DNA of 64,000 nt from Pseudolysinimonas kribbensis (GTDB lineage Bacteria > Actinomycetota > Actinomycetes > Actinomycetales > Microbacteriaceae): assembly GCF_030161895.1 (NCBI RefSeq), contig NZ_BSVB01000001.1, forward strand, positions 1,178,001-1,242,000. Reading direction: 5' to 3'. Shown here piece after piece: positions 29,278-39,462 of the stretch. The position numbers and the translations under genes were made by a program. The notes beneath the pieces were generated by a model. The model saw only the letters and a program-made list of their open reading frames with translations. It had not been told where the DNA came from and did not search any database. Numbering within the stretch: the stretch's first letter is position 1; every line of letters starts with the position of its first letter.

Positions 29278-30278
29278 CTAGCGTCGCGCGGCGCGCATGC
29301 CGGACGCAAGGGCGGTGGCGGCGACCACGGCCCCCGCGGCGCCGATCGCGGCGGCGAGCCCGCGGTGCTGCTGCGCCCAGGTCTGCGGGGTGAGGGCCTT
29401 GGCCCGATCGTCGAAGGCGCCGTGCGCGCCGTGGTCGCCGGGCACCGGCTCCCACAGATTCGGCGGCAGCATCGGCTCGTGCAGCGACGGGTCCTCCTGC
29501 GCGAACCCGGACTTCAGCGCGAGCCGGTCGGCGAGCCGCGCCGAGAGGCGCGTGCCGAGGATCGTCGCGACCGTCGCCTCGCCCACCCAGGTGCGCCGGC
29601 GCGGTCGGTCGGCGACGTCGGCGAGGATCGCGGCGCACACCTCCGGCTGCAGGATCGGCGGCACCGGCTGCGGGTGGTGCCGCAGCAGGTTCTTCACCCA
29701 GTTGAACTGCACGGTGTTCATCGCGGGCATGTCGACCTGCGAGATCCGCACGTCGGACCCCCGGTGCTCCAGCTCGACCATCACCGACTCGCTGAGGCTC
29801 TTGATCGCGTGCTTCGACGCGCAGTACGCCGACTGCAGCGGGATGCCGCGGTGCGCCAGCGCCGACCCCACCTGGATCACGTGTCCGCTCCCCGCGGCTC
29901 CATGCGCCGCACGGCCGCGCGCGTGCCGTTCGCGAACCCGAGGAACACCACCCGGATGACCCGCTCGAAGTCGGCCGGCTCGATCTGGTCGAACGGGCCG
30001 AAGACCGACACCATCGCGTCGTTGACCCAGAGCTCGATCGGGCCGAGTTCGGCCTCGACGCGGTCGGCGGCCGCCTCCACGGCATCCGTGTCGGCGACAT
30101 CGACGGTGACGCCGATCGCCCGCACGCCGCGTTCGCGCGCCTCGGAGGCCGCGGCCTCGACGCCGTCCGCTCCGCGGGCGAGCACCGCGACATCCCAGCC
30201 CCGGCCCGCGAGCTCCCGCACGATCGCCCGCCCGAGTCCCGCGCTGCCGCCCGTCACCACCGCCACACCTCTGCCCAT
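29278..30278 (-). CDS. Short-chain dehydrogenase/reductase (one frame break near 29891)
   Basis: About 333 residues. The NAD(P)-binding start is VAVVTGGSAGLGRAIVRELA (TGxxxGxG), with ELWVNDAMVSVFGPFDQI replacing the usual NNAG stretch, then catalytic Ser in IQVGSALAHRG and the YxxxK motif in QSAYCASKHAIKSLSESV. A C-terminal extension ends in a hydrophobic helix (GLAAAIGAAGAVVAATALAS), so it may be membrane-attached. The frame breaks in CCCC 29890-29893; one base joins MEPRG to SGHVIQVGSAL. Such extended SDRs are common in actinobacteria near general stress genes; substrate unknown. Confidence 0.84.
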
Positions 30279-30420
30279 GCTCCGAGCATTCGCCCGCGGG
30301 TGCGCTGCCGGGTCACCATCGCAGCCGCCTCTCAGCGGCGTCGGCGGCGGCCTGGCGACCGGCCGACGCACATCGCGGGGCGCTCCGCACGCCCCCGAAG
30401 GCCATCCCGCCCGACGAACC

Positions 30421-31383
30421 TCAGTGGCGCGCCTGGAGAATGCGTCGACGCAGGACGGTGAGCACGATGCCGCTCGCGAGCAGGCCGAGCGCAAGACCCG
30501 CCGGCACCGTGCTCACTCCCGTCGCTGCGAGCGTCCCGGTCTGAGTGGGCGACGACGATGGGCCGCCTGTCGTCGACGATCCGCCCGTCGCCGAACCGCC
30601 GGTGCCTCCGCTCCCGCCCGTGCCGTCGGTACCGCCACCGTCGCTCGAGGATCCTCCCGTGGTGTTCGTGCATCCGGCCGGACGGGTGACGAGGTTGGAG
30701 TGAAGATTCACCGCGCCGGTGCTGGCCAGCAGGCGTCCGGCGATGGTGGCGTCGGTGTCGGCGGTGATCGTGGCCCCGGCGAGGATCGTTCCGACGAAGG
30801 TCGAATCGCTGCCGAGCGTCGCTGAGCTCGGCACCACCCACCACACATTGCACGAGGTGGCACCACCGATCATCGAGACGACGCTGCTGCTGCCGGTGAT
30901 CAGCGTGCTCGCGGCTCGGAGGATGAAGACGGAGTCGGCGTCGCCGTTCAACACCAGCGTGCCGGACAGGGAGAGCGCGGCGCCGTCGTAGACGCCCGGC
31001 ACGAGCGTCAGCCCGGCGAGATCCACCGGCACGTTGCCGGTGGAGGCGCGGCTGGACGCGTCGCCGGTGGCGGTGGTCAGATCTGCCTGAGCCTGGACCG
31101 CGACGGGATCCGCGACGTGCGTCGTGCCCGCCGTGACGGTGCCGGGTCCGAAGCCCGTGACCGATGAGCCGGGGCTGAGATCGAGATCACCCGAGACGAT
31201 CGTGGGCCCCGTGTTGGTGACGGTGGAGCCCGCCAGCACGGCAACCTGCTCGTTCGTCAGCATCCCGACGGGAGCCTCGGCCGCCATGGCCGAGCCGACC
31301 CCGGTGACCAACGCCAGGGCCGCGGCGAGCGGCACCGCCAGCGCGGCGATACGGAGTATGGACGTGGAGTTTCCTGCGGCCAT
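30421..31383 (-). CDS. Ice-binding-domain (DUF3494) surface protein with LAATG sorting signal
   Basis: 320 residues. An N-terminal secretion signal (LRIAALAVPLAAALALVTGV...AMAAEA) precedes a DUF3494 ice-binding-like beta-solenoid domain of about 190 residues: VLAGSTVTNTGPTIVSGDLD, LVPGVYDGAALSLSGTLVLN, SVFILRAASTLITGSSSVVS and GTILAGATITADTDATIAGR. A Gly/Ser/Thr-rich linker leads to LAATG at about 285, a hydrophobic helix and a basic tail, a sortase-type anchor of the LAxTG class. ATG 31383 is chosen because GAGG precedes it; ATG 31401 is also in frame. It could bind ice or act in adhesion; activity cannot be read from sequence. Confidence 0.85.
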   Translation of the reverse strand: MAAGNSTSILRIAALAVPLAAALALVTGVGSAMAAEAPVGMLTNEQVAVLAGSTVTNTGPTIVSGDLDLSPGSSVTGFGPGTVTAGTTHVADPVAVQAQADLTTATGDASSRASTGNVPVDLAGLTLVPGVYDGAALSLSGTLVLNGDADSVFILRAASTLITGSSSVVSMIGGATSCNVWWVVPSSATLGSDSTFVGTILAGATITADTDATIAGRLLASTGAVNLHSNLVTRPAGCTNTTGGSSSDGGGTDGTGGSGGTGGSATGGSSTTGGPSSSPTQTGTLAATGVSTVPAGLALGLLASGIVLTVLRRRILQARH

Positions 31384-31428
31384 GACGGCCTCATCTCGCA
31401 TGGGCTGCGACGAACTCCAGCGCGAAAG

Positions 31429-31448
31429 GGTAGAACCCCCGTTCTACC
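31429..31448. promoter_or_regulatory. Inverted repeat upstream of the ice-binding-type gene
   Basis: GGTAGAAC-CCCC-GTTCTACC has perfect 8-bp arms and lies 45-65 bp upstream of the preferred ATG. It may be an operator or an mRNA hairpin in the 5' leader. Its position between two same-strand genes, 87 bp from the small membrane protein's stop, also allows a terminator role. Confidence 0.5.
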
Positions 31449-31535
31449 TTCCCTTATTCCGAGGTATACACGCCAAGCGGCCGATTCCCTAGCGATCTCC
31501 CCGAACGGGGGCGCCGTTCGCCGGTATCTCTGCGG

Positions 31536-31706
31536 TTACACCTTGCTGCGCCGACGCGTGACCGCTCGCCGGAGCAGGCCGATGACGAGGGTGGCGACGA
31601 ACAGGATGATGCCGATGATGGCCAGCCAGACGAGGCCCTTGATCGCGAACCCGACCACAGACAGGATCGCCCAGAGCACCAGCAGCACAATGACCAGGAT
31701 CAGCAT
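31536..31706 (-). CDS. Small hydrophobic membrane protein
   Basis: 56 residues from ATG 31706, which follows AGGA. Two hydrophobic helices, LILVIVLLVLWAILSVVGF and GLVWLAIIGIILFVATLVIG, are followed by a basic tail (RRAVTRRRSKV). It resembles the small hydrophobic proteins common in Actinobacteria. No function can be assigned. Confidence 0.65.
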   Translation of the reverse strand: MLILVIVLLVLWAILSVVGFAIKGLVWLAIIGIILFVATLVIGLLRRAVTRRRSKV

Positions 31707-31779
31707 TCCTGCACGGTAGCCACGGCACCGGCGAGCACGCGTCATCCCACAGTCAACGCTCGGGCGAGGCGAGACTCGG

Positions 31780-33296
31780 TCACGAGAGCTGCAACGCCGC
31801 CCACAGCTCGGCCCGCCCCGCGAAATCGTCGAGGTCGAGTCCGATCGCCGACCCCAGCCCGGCCATGCGCGCCCGCAGGGTGTGCCGGTGGATGCCGAGC
31901 TCCTTCGCCGCCGGATCCCACGCCCCGTTGTGGCCCAGCCACACGCGCGCAGCGCCCAGCAGCTCGTCGACGTCGCCCGCCGGCCGATCGCGCAGCGGTT
32001 CGAGCAGCCGCCGGGAGGCCTCGCGGCCGCCCGAGCGGGCGAGCAGTCCGATCATCCCGTCGGCGGCCAGCTGGTCGAAGCGCTGGAGCGCGCCGGACCC
32101 CCATCGGCGACCGCGGCGGCCGCGCGCTCGGCCTCGGCCAGCGCCGCTCGCAGCTCGCCCCATCCCGCCGGACCGGACGCGCCTGCGATGGTGCGGTGCC
32201 GGCGCAGGACGGCGGCCAGGGCATCGAGCCGCGCGTCGGGGACGAGCAGCACGAGCCGATCCCCGTCGAGCGCGAAGAACGGGCCTCGCCCGCGTTCGGC
32301 GTCGAGTTCGAGCTCCTCCACGAGCAGCCGCCGTGCGGCGCCGGCAGGGGCGACGACGACCCGCACCGGCTCGGCGGGCAGAGGGCTGCCGAGCAGCTGG
32401 GCGCTGCGCGCCGCGACGTCGACGCTTCCCGCGAGCAGCAGGTCGAGCACGCCCGCGCGCAGGCTGCGGCGCGCGTCCTCGAGGGCGCGGCTCTGCTCGA
32501 GCGCGATCGAGGCGAGCGCGATGACGCTCGCGACGAGGTCGGCGCCGGCCTCGTCGAGCGGCGCGGGGTTGCCGATCGCGAGCACGCCGCGCAACCGGTC
32601 GCGACGGCCGAGGGTCTGCAGCGTGACCTCCCCGCCGGCCGTCGAGATCCGCCCGCCGCGCCGGGTTCCGGTGCTGAGCGCCCGCCGCACCGCGTGCTCC
32701 ACGGCACCGCCCAGCTCCTCCGGGATGCGCCGCTCGGTCGGGATCGCGACCCGCTCCCCCGCGGCGTCGAACAGCGCCACCCACCCGTCGAGGCGATCCT
32801 CGAGCTCGTGCAGGATCGCGCTCAGCCCGTCGACGCGCAGCGCGGCCCGCGCGATCGCCCGTTGCGCGTCGAGCAGCCAGTCGAGCCGCTCACGCTGGTC
32901 GGCGGCGATCGTGTCGGCGACATGCCGGATGATCGCCATGAACGGCGTGCGATCGGCGACCTCGATCAGCGGGAAGTCCCGTCGGCGCGCCGCGTCGACG
33001 AGCGCCGGCGGCACCTCGTCGTGGATGACGGAGGTCGCGAACCCCAGCGCGCGCACCGACGCGCCGGCGAGGCGCTCGACGTAGGCGTCGGCGGCATCCC
33101 GCCCCGGATGCCGCCGGAAGTATCCGCCGTCGGTCAGCAGCAGCTGGCCGGGCTCGAGCCACGGGGTGGGGTCGGGCAGGTCGGAGCTGTGGGCCCAGGC
33201 CAGCGGCTCGTCGAGCACGGCGGCATCGATCGGCGGCACGATGAGCCGCAGGTGGAAGCGCGCGGTGTCCAGCAGCGTGCGCAGCGTCGCGGCCAT
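31780..33296 (-). CDS. PucR/CdaR-family transcriptional regulator (one frame break near 32100)
   Basis: About 505 residues. The N-terminal PucR domain has LPDPTPWLEPGQLLLTDGGY and ALGFATSVIHDEVPPALVDA; a GAF-like/GGDEF-like middle follows; the C-terminal HTH region is ELGIHRHTLRARMAGLGSAIG. One extra base at CCCCC 32098-32102 joins AVADGG to SGALQRFDQLAADG. ATG 33296 follows AAAGGGG; a GTG at 33302 is in frame. It is divergent from the aminotransferase/semialdehyde dehydrogenase genes and probably activates them. PucR proteins control purine, pyrimidine or amino-acid catabolism. Confidence 0.84.
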
Positions 33297-33325
33297 GGGC
33301 ACCCCTTTGCCAGTTCGTCGAGGAT

Positions 33326-33352
33326 TATGCCCACGTTAGCCAGATCGGCATA
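33326..33352. promoter_or_regulatory. Inverted repeat in the PucR/aminotransferase intergenic region
   Basis: TATGCC at 33326-33331 and GGCATA at 33347-33352 form perfect 6-bp arms, 15 bases apart. It is the clearest symmetric site between the divergent genes and a candidate regulator site. Confidence 0.35.
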
Positions 33353-33411
33353 CCGGCGCAGCCGACCGGCGGAGGATGATCGAAGCGCGACGACGCCCCG
33401 AGGAGGCACCC

Positions 33412-34728
33412 GTGACCGACGTGATCCGCGACGTGAGCACCAACGCCGAGGTGAAGGCGCTCGACCGCGCGCACGTCTTCCACTCGTGGTCGGCGCAGGG
33501 CGCGCTCGACCCGATGGTCATCGCAGGCGGCCGCGGCTGCGAGGTCTGGGACTTCGACGGCAACCGCTGGCTCGACTTCTCCAGCCAGCTCGTCAACGTC
33601 AATATCGGGTACCAGCATCCGGCGGTGGTGGCGGGCATCAAGGAGCAGGCCGACCTCCTGACCACGATCGGCCCGTCGACCGCCAACGCGACCCGCTCGG
33701 AGGCGGCCCGCCGCATCCTGCAGCACGCGCCCGCCGGCTTCTCGAAGATCTTCTTCACCAACGGCGGCGCCGACGCCAACGAGAACGCGATGCGCATGGC
33801 GCGGCTGTTCACCGGCCGCGACAAGATCGTGTCGCACTACCGCAGCTACCACGGCAACACGGGCGCCGCGATCGTCGCGACCGGCGACTGGCGCCGGATG
33901 CCGAACGAGTACGCGCGCGGCCACGTGCACGTCTTCGGGCCCTACCTCTACCGCTCCGAGTTCTGGGCGACGACGCCCCAGGAGGAGTCGGCGCGCGCGC
34001 TGCACCATCTCGAGCGGGTCATCCAGGCGGAGGGCGCCGACACCATCGCCGGCATCCTGCTCGAGACCGTGCCCGGCACCGCGGGCATCCTGGTGCCGCC
34101 GCCCGGCTACCTCGCGGGCGTGCGCGAGCTGGCCGACCGGTACGGGATCGTGCTGATCCTCGACGAGGTCATGGCGGGCTTCGGCCGCACCGGGCACTGG
34201 CTCGCGCTCGACCACGACGGCGTGGTGCCCGACCTCATCACCTTCGCCAAGGGCGTCAACTCGGGGTACGTGCCGGTCGGCGGCGTCATGATCTCCGACC
34301 CGATCGCGCACCACTTCGACGAGCGCGTGTTCCCGGGCGGGCTCACCTACTCGGGGCATCCGCTCGCGGCCGCCAGCATCCTCGCCACGCTCGACGCGAT
34401 GGAGGACGAGGGGATCGTCGACCACGCCGCGCAGATCGGGCGCGATCATCTCGGCCCGGGTCTCGCGACGTTGCAGCGCACGCACGACGTGATCGGCGAG
34501 GTCCGCGGCCTCGGCGCGTTCTGGGCGGTCGAGCTCGTCGCCGACCGCGCGACGCGGGCGCCGCTGCCGGCACCCGATATGGGGCGCCTCAAGAAGGCGC
34601 TGCTCGACGGCGGGCTCCTGCCGTTCGTCCAGGACAACCGGCTGCACATCGTGCCGCCGCTCGTCATCACTCCCGCCGAGGTCGACCGCGGCCTCGGCAT
34701 CATCGACACCGCGCTCGGCGCGCTCTGA
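33412..34728 (+). CDS. Class III aminotransferase (omega-amino acid:pyruvate type)
   Basis: 438 residues, intact. PLP-fold features: GCEVWDFDGNRWLDFSSQLV, FFTNGGADANENAMRMARLF, SHYRSYHGNTGAAIVATGDW, the Asp of ILDEVMAGFGRTGHW, and the Schiff-base Lys in LITFAKGVNSGYVPVGGVMI. GTG 33412 follows a good AGGAGG. The next gene is a CoA-acylating semialdehyde dehydrogenase, a common pair in which the transaminase makes malonate semialdehyde from beta-alanine (or a related semialdehyde) and the dehydrogenase makes an acyl-CoA. Exact amino donor unknown. Confidence 0.9.
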   Translation: MTDVIRDVSTNAEVKALDRAHVFHSWSAQGALDPMVIAGGRGCEVWDFDGNRWLDFSSQLVNVNIGYQHPAVVAGIKEQADLLTTIGPSTANATRSEAARRILQHAPAGFSKIFFTNGGADANENAMRMARLFTGRDKIVSHYRSYHGNTGAAIVATGDWRRMPNEYARGHVHVFGPYLYRSEFWATTPQEESARALHHLERVIQAEGADTIAGILLETVPGTAGILVPPPGYLAGVRELADRYGIVLILDEVMAGFGRTGHWLALDHDGVVPDLITFAKGVNSGYVPVGGVMISDPIAHHFDERVFPGGLTYSGHPLAAASILATLDAMEDEGIVDHAAQIGRDHLGPGLATLQRTHDVIGEVRGLGAFWAVELVADRATRAPLPAPDMGRLKKALLDGGLLPFVQDNRLHIVPPLVITPAEVDRGLGIIDTALGAL

Positions 34729-34745
34729 CCGCTCCGGAGGAGACC

Positions 34746-36262
34746 ATGACCGACACCCTTTCCCGCACGAGCACGGCATCCGTCGACCACTGGATCGACG
34801 GGGCCCCGCACCCTCGACCTCGGGTCGCACCGCCCCCGTCTACGACCCCGCGCTCGGCGCCGTGACCAAGCAGGTCGCGCTCGCCTCCGAGGAGGAGGTC
34901 GACGCGGCCGTGCTCTCGGCCGCCGCGGCGTTCCCGGGATGGCGCGACACGTCGATCGCGAAGCGGCAGGCCGTCATCTTCCGCTTCCGCGAGCTGCTCA
35001 ACGAGCGCCGGGACGAGCTGGCCGAGATCATCACCTCGGAGCACGGCAAGGTGCTCTCCGACGCGGCCGGCGAGATCGCCCGCGGGCTCGAGATCGTCGA
35101 GCTGGCCTGCGGGTTCCCGCAGTTCCTCAAGGGCGAGCACTCCGAGAACGTGTCGACCAACGTCGACGTGTACTCGATCAAGCAGCCGCTCGGCGTCGTG
35201 GGCATCATCTCGCCCTTCAACTTCCCCGCGATGGTGCCGATGTGGTTCTTCCCCGTCGCGATCGCGGCCGGCAACACGGTCGTGCTGAAGCCCAGCGAGA
35301 AGGATCCGTCGGCGGCCAACTGGATCGCGGCGCTCTGGACCGAGGCCGGCCTGCCCGACGGCGTCTTCAACGTCGTGCACGGCGACAAGGTCGCGGTCGA
35401 CGCGCTGCTGAACCATCCGGAGGTGCGTTCGATCTCGTTCGTGGGGTCGACGCCGATCGCGCAGTACATCTACGAGACCGCGGCGAAGACCGGCAAGCGC
35501 GTGCAGGCCCTCGGCGGCGCCAAGAACCACATGCTGGTGCTGCCGGATGCCGACCTCGACCTGGTCGCGGACTCCGCGGTCAACGCGGGCTTCGGCTCCG
35601 CGGGCGAGCGGTGCATGGCGGTGTCGGTCGTCGTCGCCGTCGACCCCGTCGCCGACGCCCTCATCGCGAAGGTCAGGGAGCGGATGGCGGGGCTGCGCGT
35701 CGGCGACGGTCGCAGGAACCCCGACATGGGGCCGCTCGTCACGGGCGAGCACCGCGACAAGGTCGCCGGCTACATCGACCTCGCGCTCGAGGACGGCGCC
35801 GACGTCGTCGTCGACGGCCGGGGCGTGGAGGCCGACGGCGCGCAGGACGGGTTCTGGCTCGGCCCCACGCTCATCGACAACGTGCCCACCTCATCCCGGG
35901 TCTACAGCGACGAGATCTTCGGACCGGTGCTGTCGGTCGTGCGCGTCGCCACCTTCGAGGAGGGCGTGGAGCTCATCAACACCGGTCGGTTCGGCAACGG
36001 CACCGCGATCTTCACGAACGACGGCGGCGCCGCGAGGCGCTTCCAGAACGAGATCCAGGTCGGCATGATCGGCATCAACGTGCCGATCCCCGTGCCGGTC
36101 GGCTACTTCAGCTTCGGCGGATGGAAGCAGTCGCTGTTCGGCGCGAGCAAGGCATACGGCCCGGCCGGCTTCGACTTCTTCACCCAGGAGAAGGCGATCA
36201 CCCAACGCTGGCTCGACCCCTCCCACGGCGGCATCAACCTCGGCTTCCCCCAGAACGGATAG
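34746..36262 (+). CDS. mmsA: CoA-acylating methylmalonate/malonate-semialdehyde dehydrogenase (one frame break near 34806)
   Basis: About 505 residues. Family signatures: VYSIKQPLGVVGIISPFNFP, FFPVAIAAGNTVVLKPSEKD, VQALGGAKNHMLVLPDADLD, the catalytic Cys in NAGFGSAGERCMAVSVVV, and SDEIFGPVLSVVRV. The short spacing and the GERCMA context are typical of MmsA, which converts (methyl)malonate semialdehyde to propionyl- or acetyl-CoA. The frame breaks at CCCC 34804-34807; one more C joins DHWIDGAP to APSTSGRTAPVYDPA. ATG 34746 follows GGAGG. It forms an operon with the aminotransferase 17 bp upstream. Confidence 0.88.
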
Positions 36263-36277
36263 CGGGCGCGAGACGGC

Positions 36278-38031
36278 TCAGCGGCCGGCCGCGTAGCCCT
36301 GCGACCCACGGGGGTTCGCCGCGGCGAAGTACCCGCCCTCGGGGTGCGCGCCCACGGCCGACATGCGCCCGAGCGACCAGTCGCCCTCGCGCGTGACCAC
36401 GTGGCCGCGGGCCTCGAGGTCGGCGATGACGTCGTCGCCGAGGCGATCCTCCACGGCGAGCCCGGCCGGGGTCCAGGTGCGCGGCTCGAACGAGCCGACG
36501 TGCGCGGTCGAGTGCGCACCGGGACCGTCGATCGCGGCCTGCGCGGGCCAGCCGCCGACGAGCCGGCGCAGCAGGTAGGTGAGCTGCCACTCGTCCTGCT
36601 GGTCGCCCCCGGCGTGCCGAGCGCCTCCACCGCGCGGCTCTCGCGCAGCAGGAGCGTGGGGCTCAGCGTCGTGCGGGGACGCATCCCCGGTCGCAGCGCC
36701 GTCGGCGACGCCGGGTCGAGCCAGGCCATCTGCAACCGGGTGCCGAGTGCGAAGCCGATTTCCGGCACCGTCGGCGACGACTGCAGCCAGCCGCCCGACG
36801 GCGTGACCGACACGATGTTGCCCCAGCGGTCGATCACGTCGAGGTGGCAGGTGTCGCCGCGCGGGGCGCCCTTGGACCGCAGGTCGACCGTGGGTTCCCC
36901 GGTGCCCGGCGGCCTGCCCGCGAGCTCGCCCTCCGTGCTGAGCGGCGGCATCCACGGGGTGCGCCCTTGCGGGCTGCCCGGCCGGTAGTCGCGTGCGGCC
37001 CGCTCGCCGATGAGCGCTCGGCGCTCGGCGAGGTAGCCGGGATCGAACAGGCCCCGGATGTCGCACCCGTCGCCGAACCACGCGTCGCGGTCCGCCATCG
37101 CGAGGGCCTCGACCTCGGCGATCGTGTGCACCCCGAGCGCCGTCGACGGGTCGAGCCGCTCATCGGGCAGGCCGTCGAGCATCGCGAGCATGAGCAGCTG
37201 CACGGGGCCCTGCGACCACGGGCCGGCCTTCGCGACCGTCGTGCCGCGGAACTGGTACGTCATCGCGGTGCCGGCGACCTCGGGCAGGAACGCGCGCAGG
37301 TCGTCGGCGGTGAGCACGCCGCGGTGCTCCCGGCCGTCGACCGGATGCCACGTCGGCTCGCCCGCGAATGCCCCGATCGCGTCGGCCACCTCGCCGTGCC
37401 AGTAGCCGAGCCCGTCGGCGGCGAGGCCCTCGAGCACGCGCGCGTACTCGGGATTGCGGGCGATCGAGTCCGGGGCCGGCGGCGCGCCCTCGACCAGCCA
37501 GCGCCGCGCCGACGTGGGCCAGTGCTCGACGAAGACCTCGCGCATCCGGCCGATCGTGGCCGCCACCCGGCCGAGCACCGGATGGCCGTCGCGGGCGTAC
37601 CCGAGCGCGAAGGCGAGCAGGTCGCCCAGCTCCCAGGTGCCGTGCCGCTCGTGCAGGGCCAGCCAGGCGGCCACCGCACCGGGCACGGCGGGCGCGAGCA
37701 CGCCCGCCCCGGGGACGCCGCCGAGTCCCTCGGCGCGGTAGTGCTCGATCGTCGCGGCGGCGGGCGCGGGGCCCTGCCCCTCGAGCACGCGCGGGGTCGG
37801 GTCGCCGGCCGTCGCGTAGAGGCCGACCAGGTCACCGCCCGCGCCGTTCAGGTGCGGCTCGACGACGTGCAGCACGAACCCGGCCGCGATCGCCGCGTCG
37901 AACGCCGTGCCGCCGCGCTCCAGCACGGCCTGCGCGCTGGCCGTCGCGAGCCAGTGCGTCGTCGCGGCCATGCCGAACGTGCCGTGCAGCTCGGGCCGGG
38001 TGGTGAACGGGGAAGGCGGCGTGAACGTCAT
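36278..38031 (-). CDS. Gamma-glutamyltransferase family protein (one frame break near 36608)
   Basis: About 584 residues. N-terminal part: ATTHWLATASAQAVLERGGT and the start of the alpha subunit AFDAAIAAGFVLHVVEPHLN, NGAGGDLVGLY. The autoprocessing/nucleophile Thr is in GDTCHLDVIDRWGNIVSV, the family's TxHxxVVD region. A C-terminal segment after the break (GDQQDEWQLTYLLRR) completes the small subunit; one base added to CCCCC 36606-36610 restores it. No clear signal peptide, so it may be cytoplasmic. GGTs transfer or hydrolyse gamma-glutamyl groups; this type may act on gamma-glutamylated amines or on cephalosporin-like amides. It overlaps the upstream membrane gene by ATGA. Confidence 0.87.
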
Positions 38032-38801
38032 CCCTCGCCACGATACGGCGCGGCGGGCACCGGCATCGCGCGCCCCCGGCGCTGGAGAAGGGCCACCCCG
38101 GCGACGATCAGCGCCGCGCCCACGGCGCCGACCGGCAGCGGACCGAACCCGAGGCCGGCGGCATCCGGCGGCATGCCGAGCCAGTCGGCGAACGAGGCGC
38201 CGAGCGGCCGGGTGAGCACGTACGCCCACCAGAACGCGAGGGTGGCCGGAGCGCGCAGGAGGAAGGCGATCCCGGGCATCGCGAACAGAGCCACGAACAG
38301 CACGCCCGATCCGAGCCAGCCCAGCCCGAAGCTCGTCGCGGTGAGGTCGCCGAGCGCCGTGCCGAGCGCGAAGGTGACGAGCACGGTGACCCAGTAGAAG
38401 AGCTCGCGCCGGCCCGTCGTGATCGAGTGGATCGACACGGTACCCTCGGCGAGCCGCCACGCGATCAGCACGACCGCGAGCGCGATGGCGAACGCGCCCG
38501 TCGAGATCGGGTAGGGCACCCCGACGACGATGTGCGTCGCATCGGCCACCATCGTGCCGAACACCGCGACGAGGCTCACGAAGAGCCAGTACCGCCACGG
38601 CACGTACCGCCGGGCGGTGATCTGGATCGCGAAGCAGGCCGCGAAGACCACGCCCGCGATCAGCACCACCGGCACGGGGTCGAACGTCTTCACGAAGAAA
38701 TCGGAGATCGCCTCCCCCGCCCCGGTGCTCAGGAGCTTGATGACCCAGAACAGGACGGTCGGCTGCGGCACGCGGACGGCGTCGTCGTTCGTTCGCGGCA
38801 C
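38028..38801 (-). CDS. Integral membrane protein (COG4705-like)
   Basis: 257 residues with about seven to eight helices. The N-terminal VLFWVIKLLSTGAGEAISDF and repeats of GTALGDLTATSFGLGWLGSG match the COG4705 membrane proteins, whose function is unknown (assignment from memory). Internal similarity of two TM blocks with GAGEAISD / GTALGD motifs suggests a duplicated fold. It overlaps the gamma-glutamyltransferase start by ATGA and could be its transport partner. Confidence 0.72.
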   Translation of the reverse strand: MPRTNDDAVRVPQPTVLFWVIKLLSTGAGEAISDFFVKTFDPVPVVLIAGVVFAACFAIQITARRYVPWRYWLFVSLVAVFGTMVADATHIVVGVPYPISTGAFAIALAVVLIAWRLAEGTVSIHSITTGRRELFYWVTVLVTFALGTALGDLTATSFGLGWLGSGVLFVALFAMPGIAFLLRAPATLAFWWAYVLTRPLGASFADWLGMPPDAAGLGFGPLPVGAVGAALIVAGVALLQRRGRAMPVPAAPYRGEG

Positions 38802-38877
38802 TGACCCATGCTCCCGGGCGATCCGGGAGTCCGCCCCGGCCGACCGGGGATCTGCGCGGCGCCGGCTGAAGAGGTTC

Positions 38878-39462
38878 TCAGTCGACCGGCGCGGGCACCG
38901 TGGCGATGAAGGAGCGGAACAGCGCGAGGCCCGCCTCGGTCAGCACCGACTCCGGGTGGAACTGCACGCCCTCGATCGGCAGCGACGTGTGCCGCAGCCC
39001 CATGACGGCGCCGTCGTTGGCGGCGCGGGCCGAGACCTCGAGCTCGCTCGGCAGCGACCCCTCCACGACGGCGAGCGAGTGATAGCGGGTGGCCGGGAAC
39101 GACGCGACGCGACCGGTGAACACGCCGCGGGCGTCGTGCTCGATCGCGCTGGTCTTGCCGTGCATCGGGCGGGCCGCACGATCCACGATGCCGCCGAACG
39201 CGACGGCGATGGCCTGATGGCCGAGGCAGACGCCGAGCACGGGCTTCACCCCCGCGAGCGCCTGGACGAGCTCGACGTGGCCGGAGTCCTCCGGGGTTCC
39301 GGGCCCCGGCCCCAGCAGCACGAAGTCGTGCGCGCCGTCGCGCACCTGCTCGGGTGTCAGCTCGCCGCTGCGCACGACCTCCGTCTCGACGCCGGCGACC
39401 TCGAGGTACTGGTAGATGATGTGCGCGAAGCTGTCGAACGCGTCGACGAGCAGAGCCCTCAC
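38878..39462 (-). CDS. trpG: Anthranilate/aminodeoxychorismate synthase component II (glutamine amidotransferase)
   Basis: 194 residues from GTG 39462. Class I amidotransferase triad: Cys in PVLGVCLGHQAIAVAFGG, His and Glu in IEGVQFHPESVLTEAG; also VDAFDSFAHIIYQYL and LLGPGPGTPEDSGH. It supplies ammonia to component I, whose gene overlaps by GTGA just upstream. No other tryptophan or folate gene is nearby, so the choice between trpG, pabA or a dedicated secondary pathway rests on component I, which has the anthranilate-type PIAGT motif. Confidence 0.85.
   Translation of the reverse strand: MRALLVDAFDSFAHIIYQYLEVAGVETEVVRSGELTPEQVRDGAHDFVLLGPGPGTPEDSGHVELVQALAGVKPVLGVCLGHQAIAVAFGGIVDRAARPMHGKTSAIEHDARGVFTGRVASFPATRYHSLAVVEGSLPSELEVSARAANDGAVMGLRHTSLPIEGVQFHPESVLTEAGLALFRSFIATVPAPVD

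Noticed and set aside
30279..30420. GCCGC-CTCTCA-GCGGC in the gap after the ice-binding gene as a terminator
   Set aside because: Only a 5-bp stem without a T-tract; too weak in this GC context to call.
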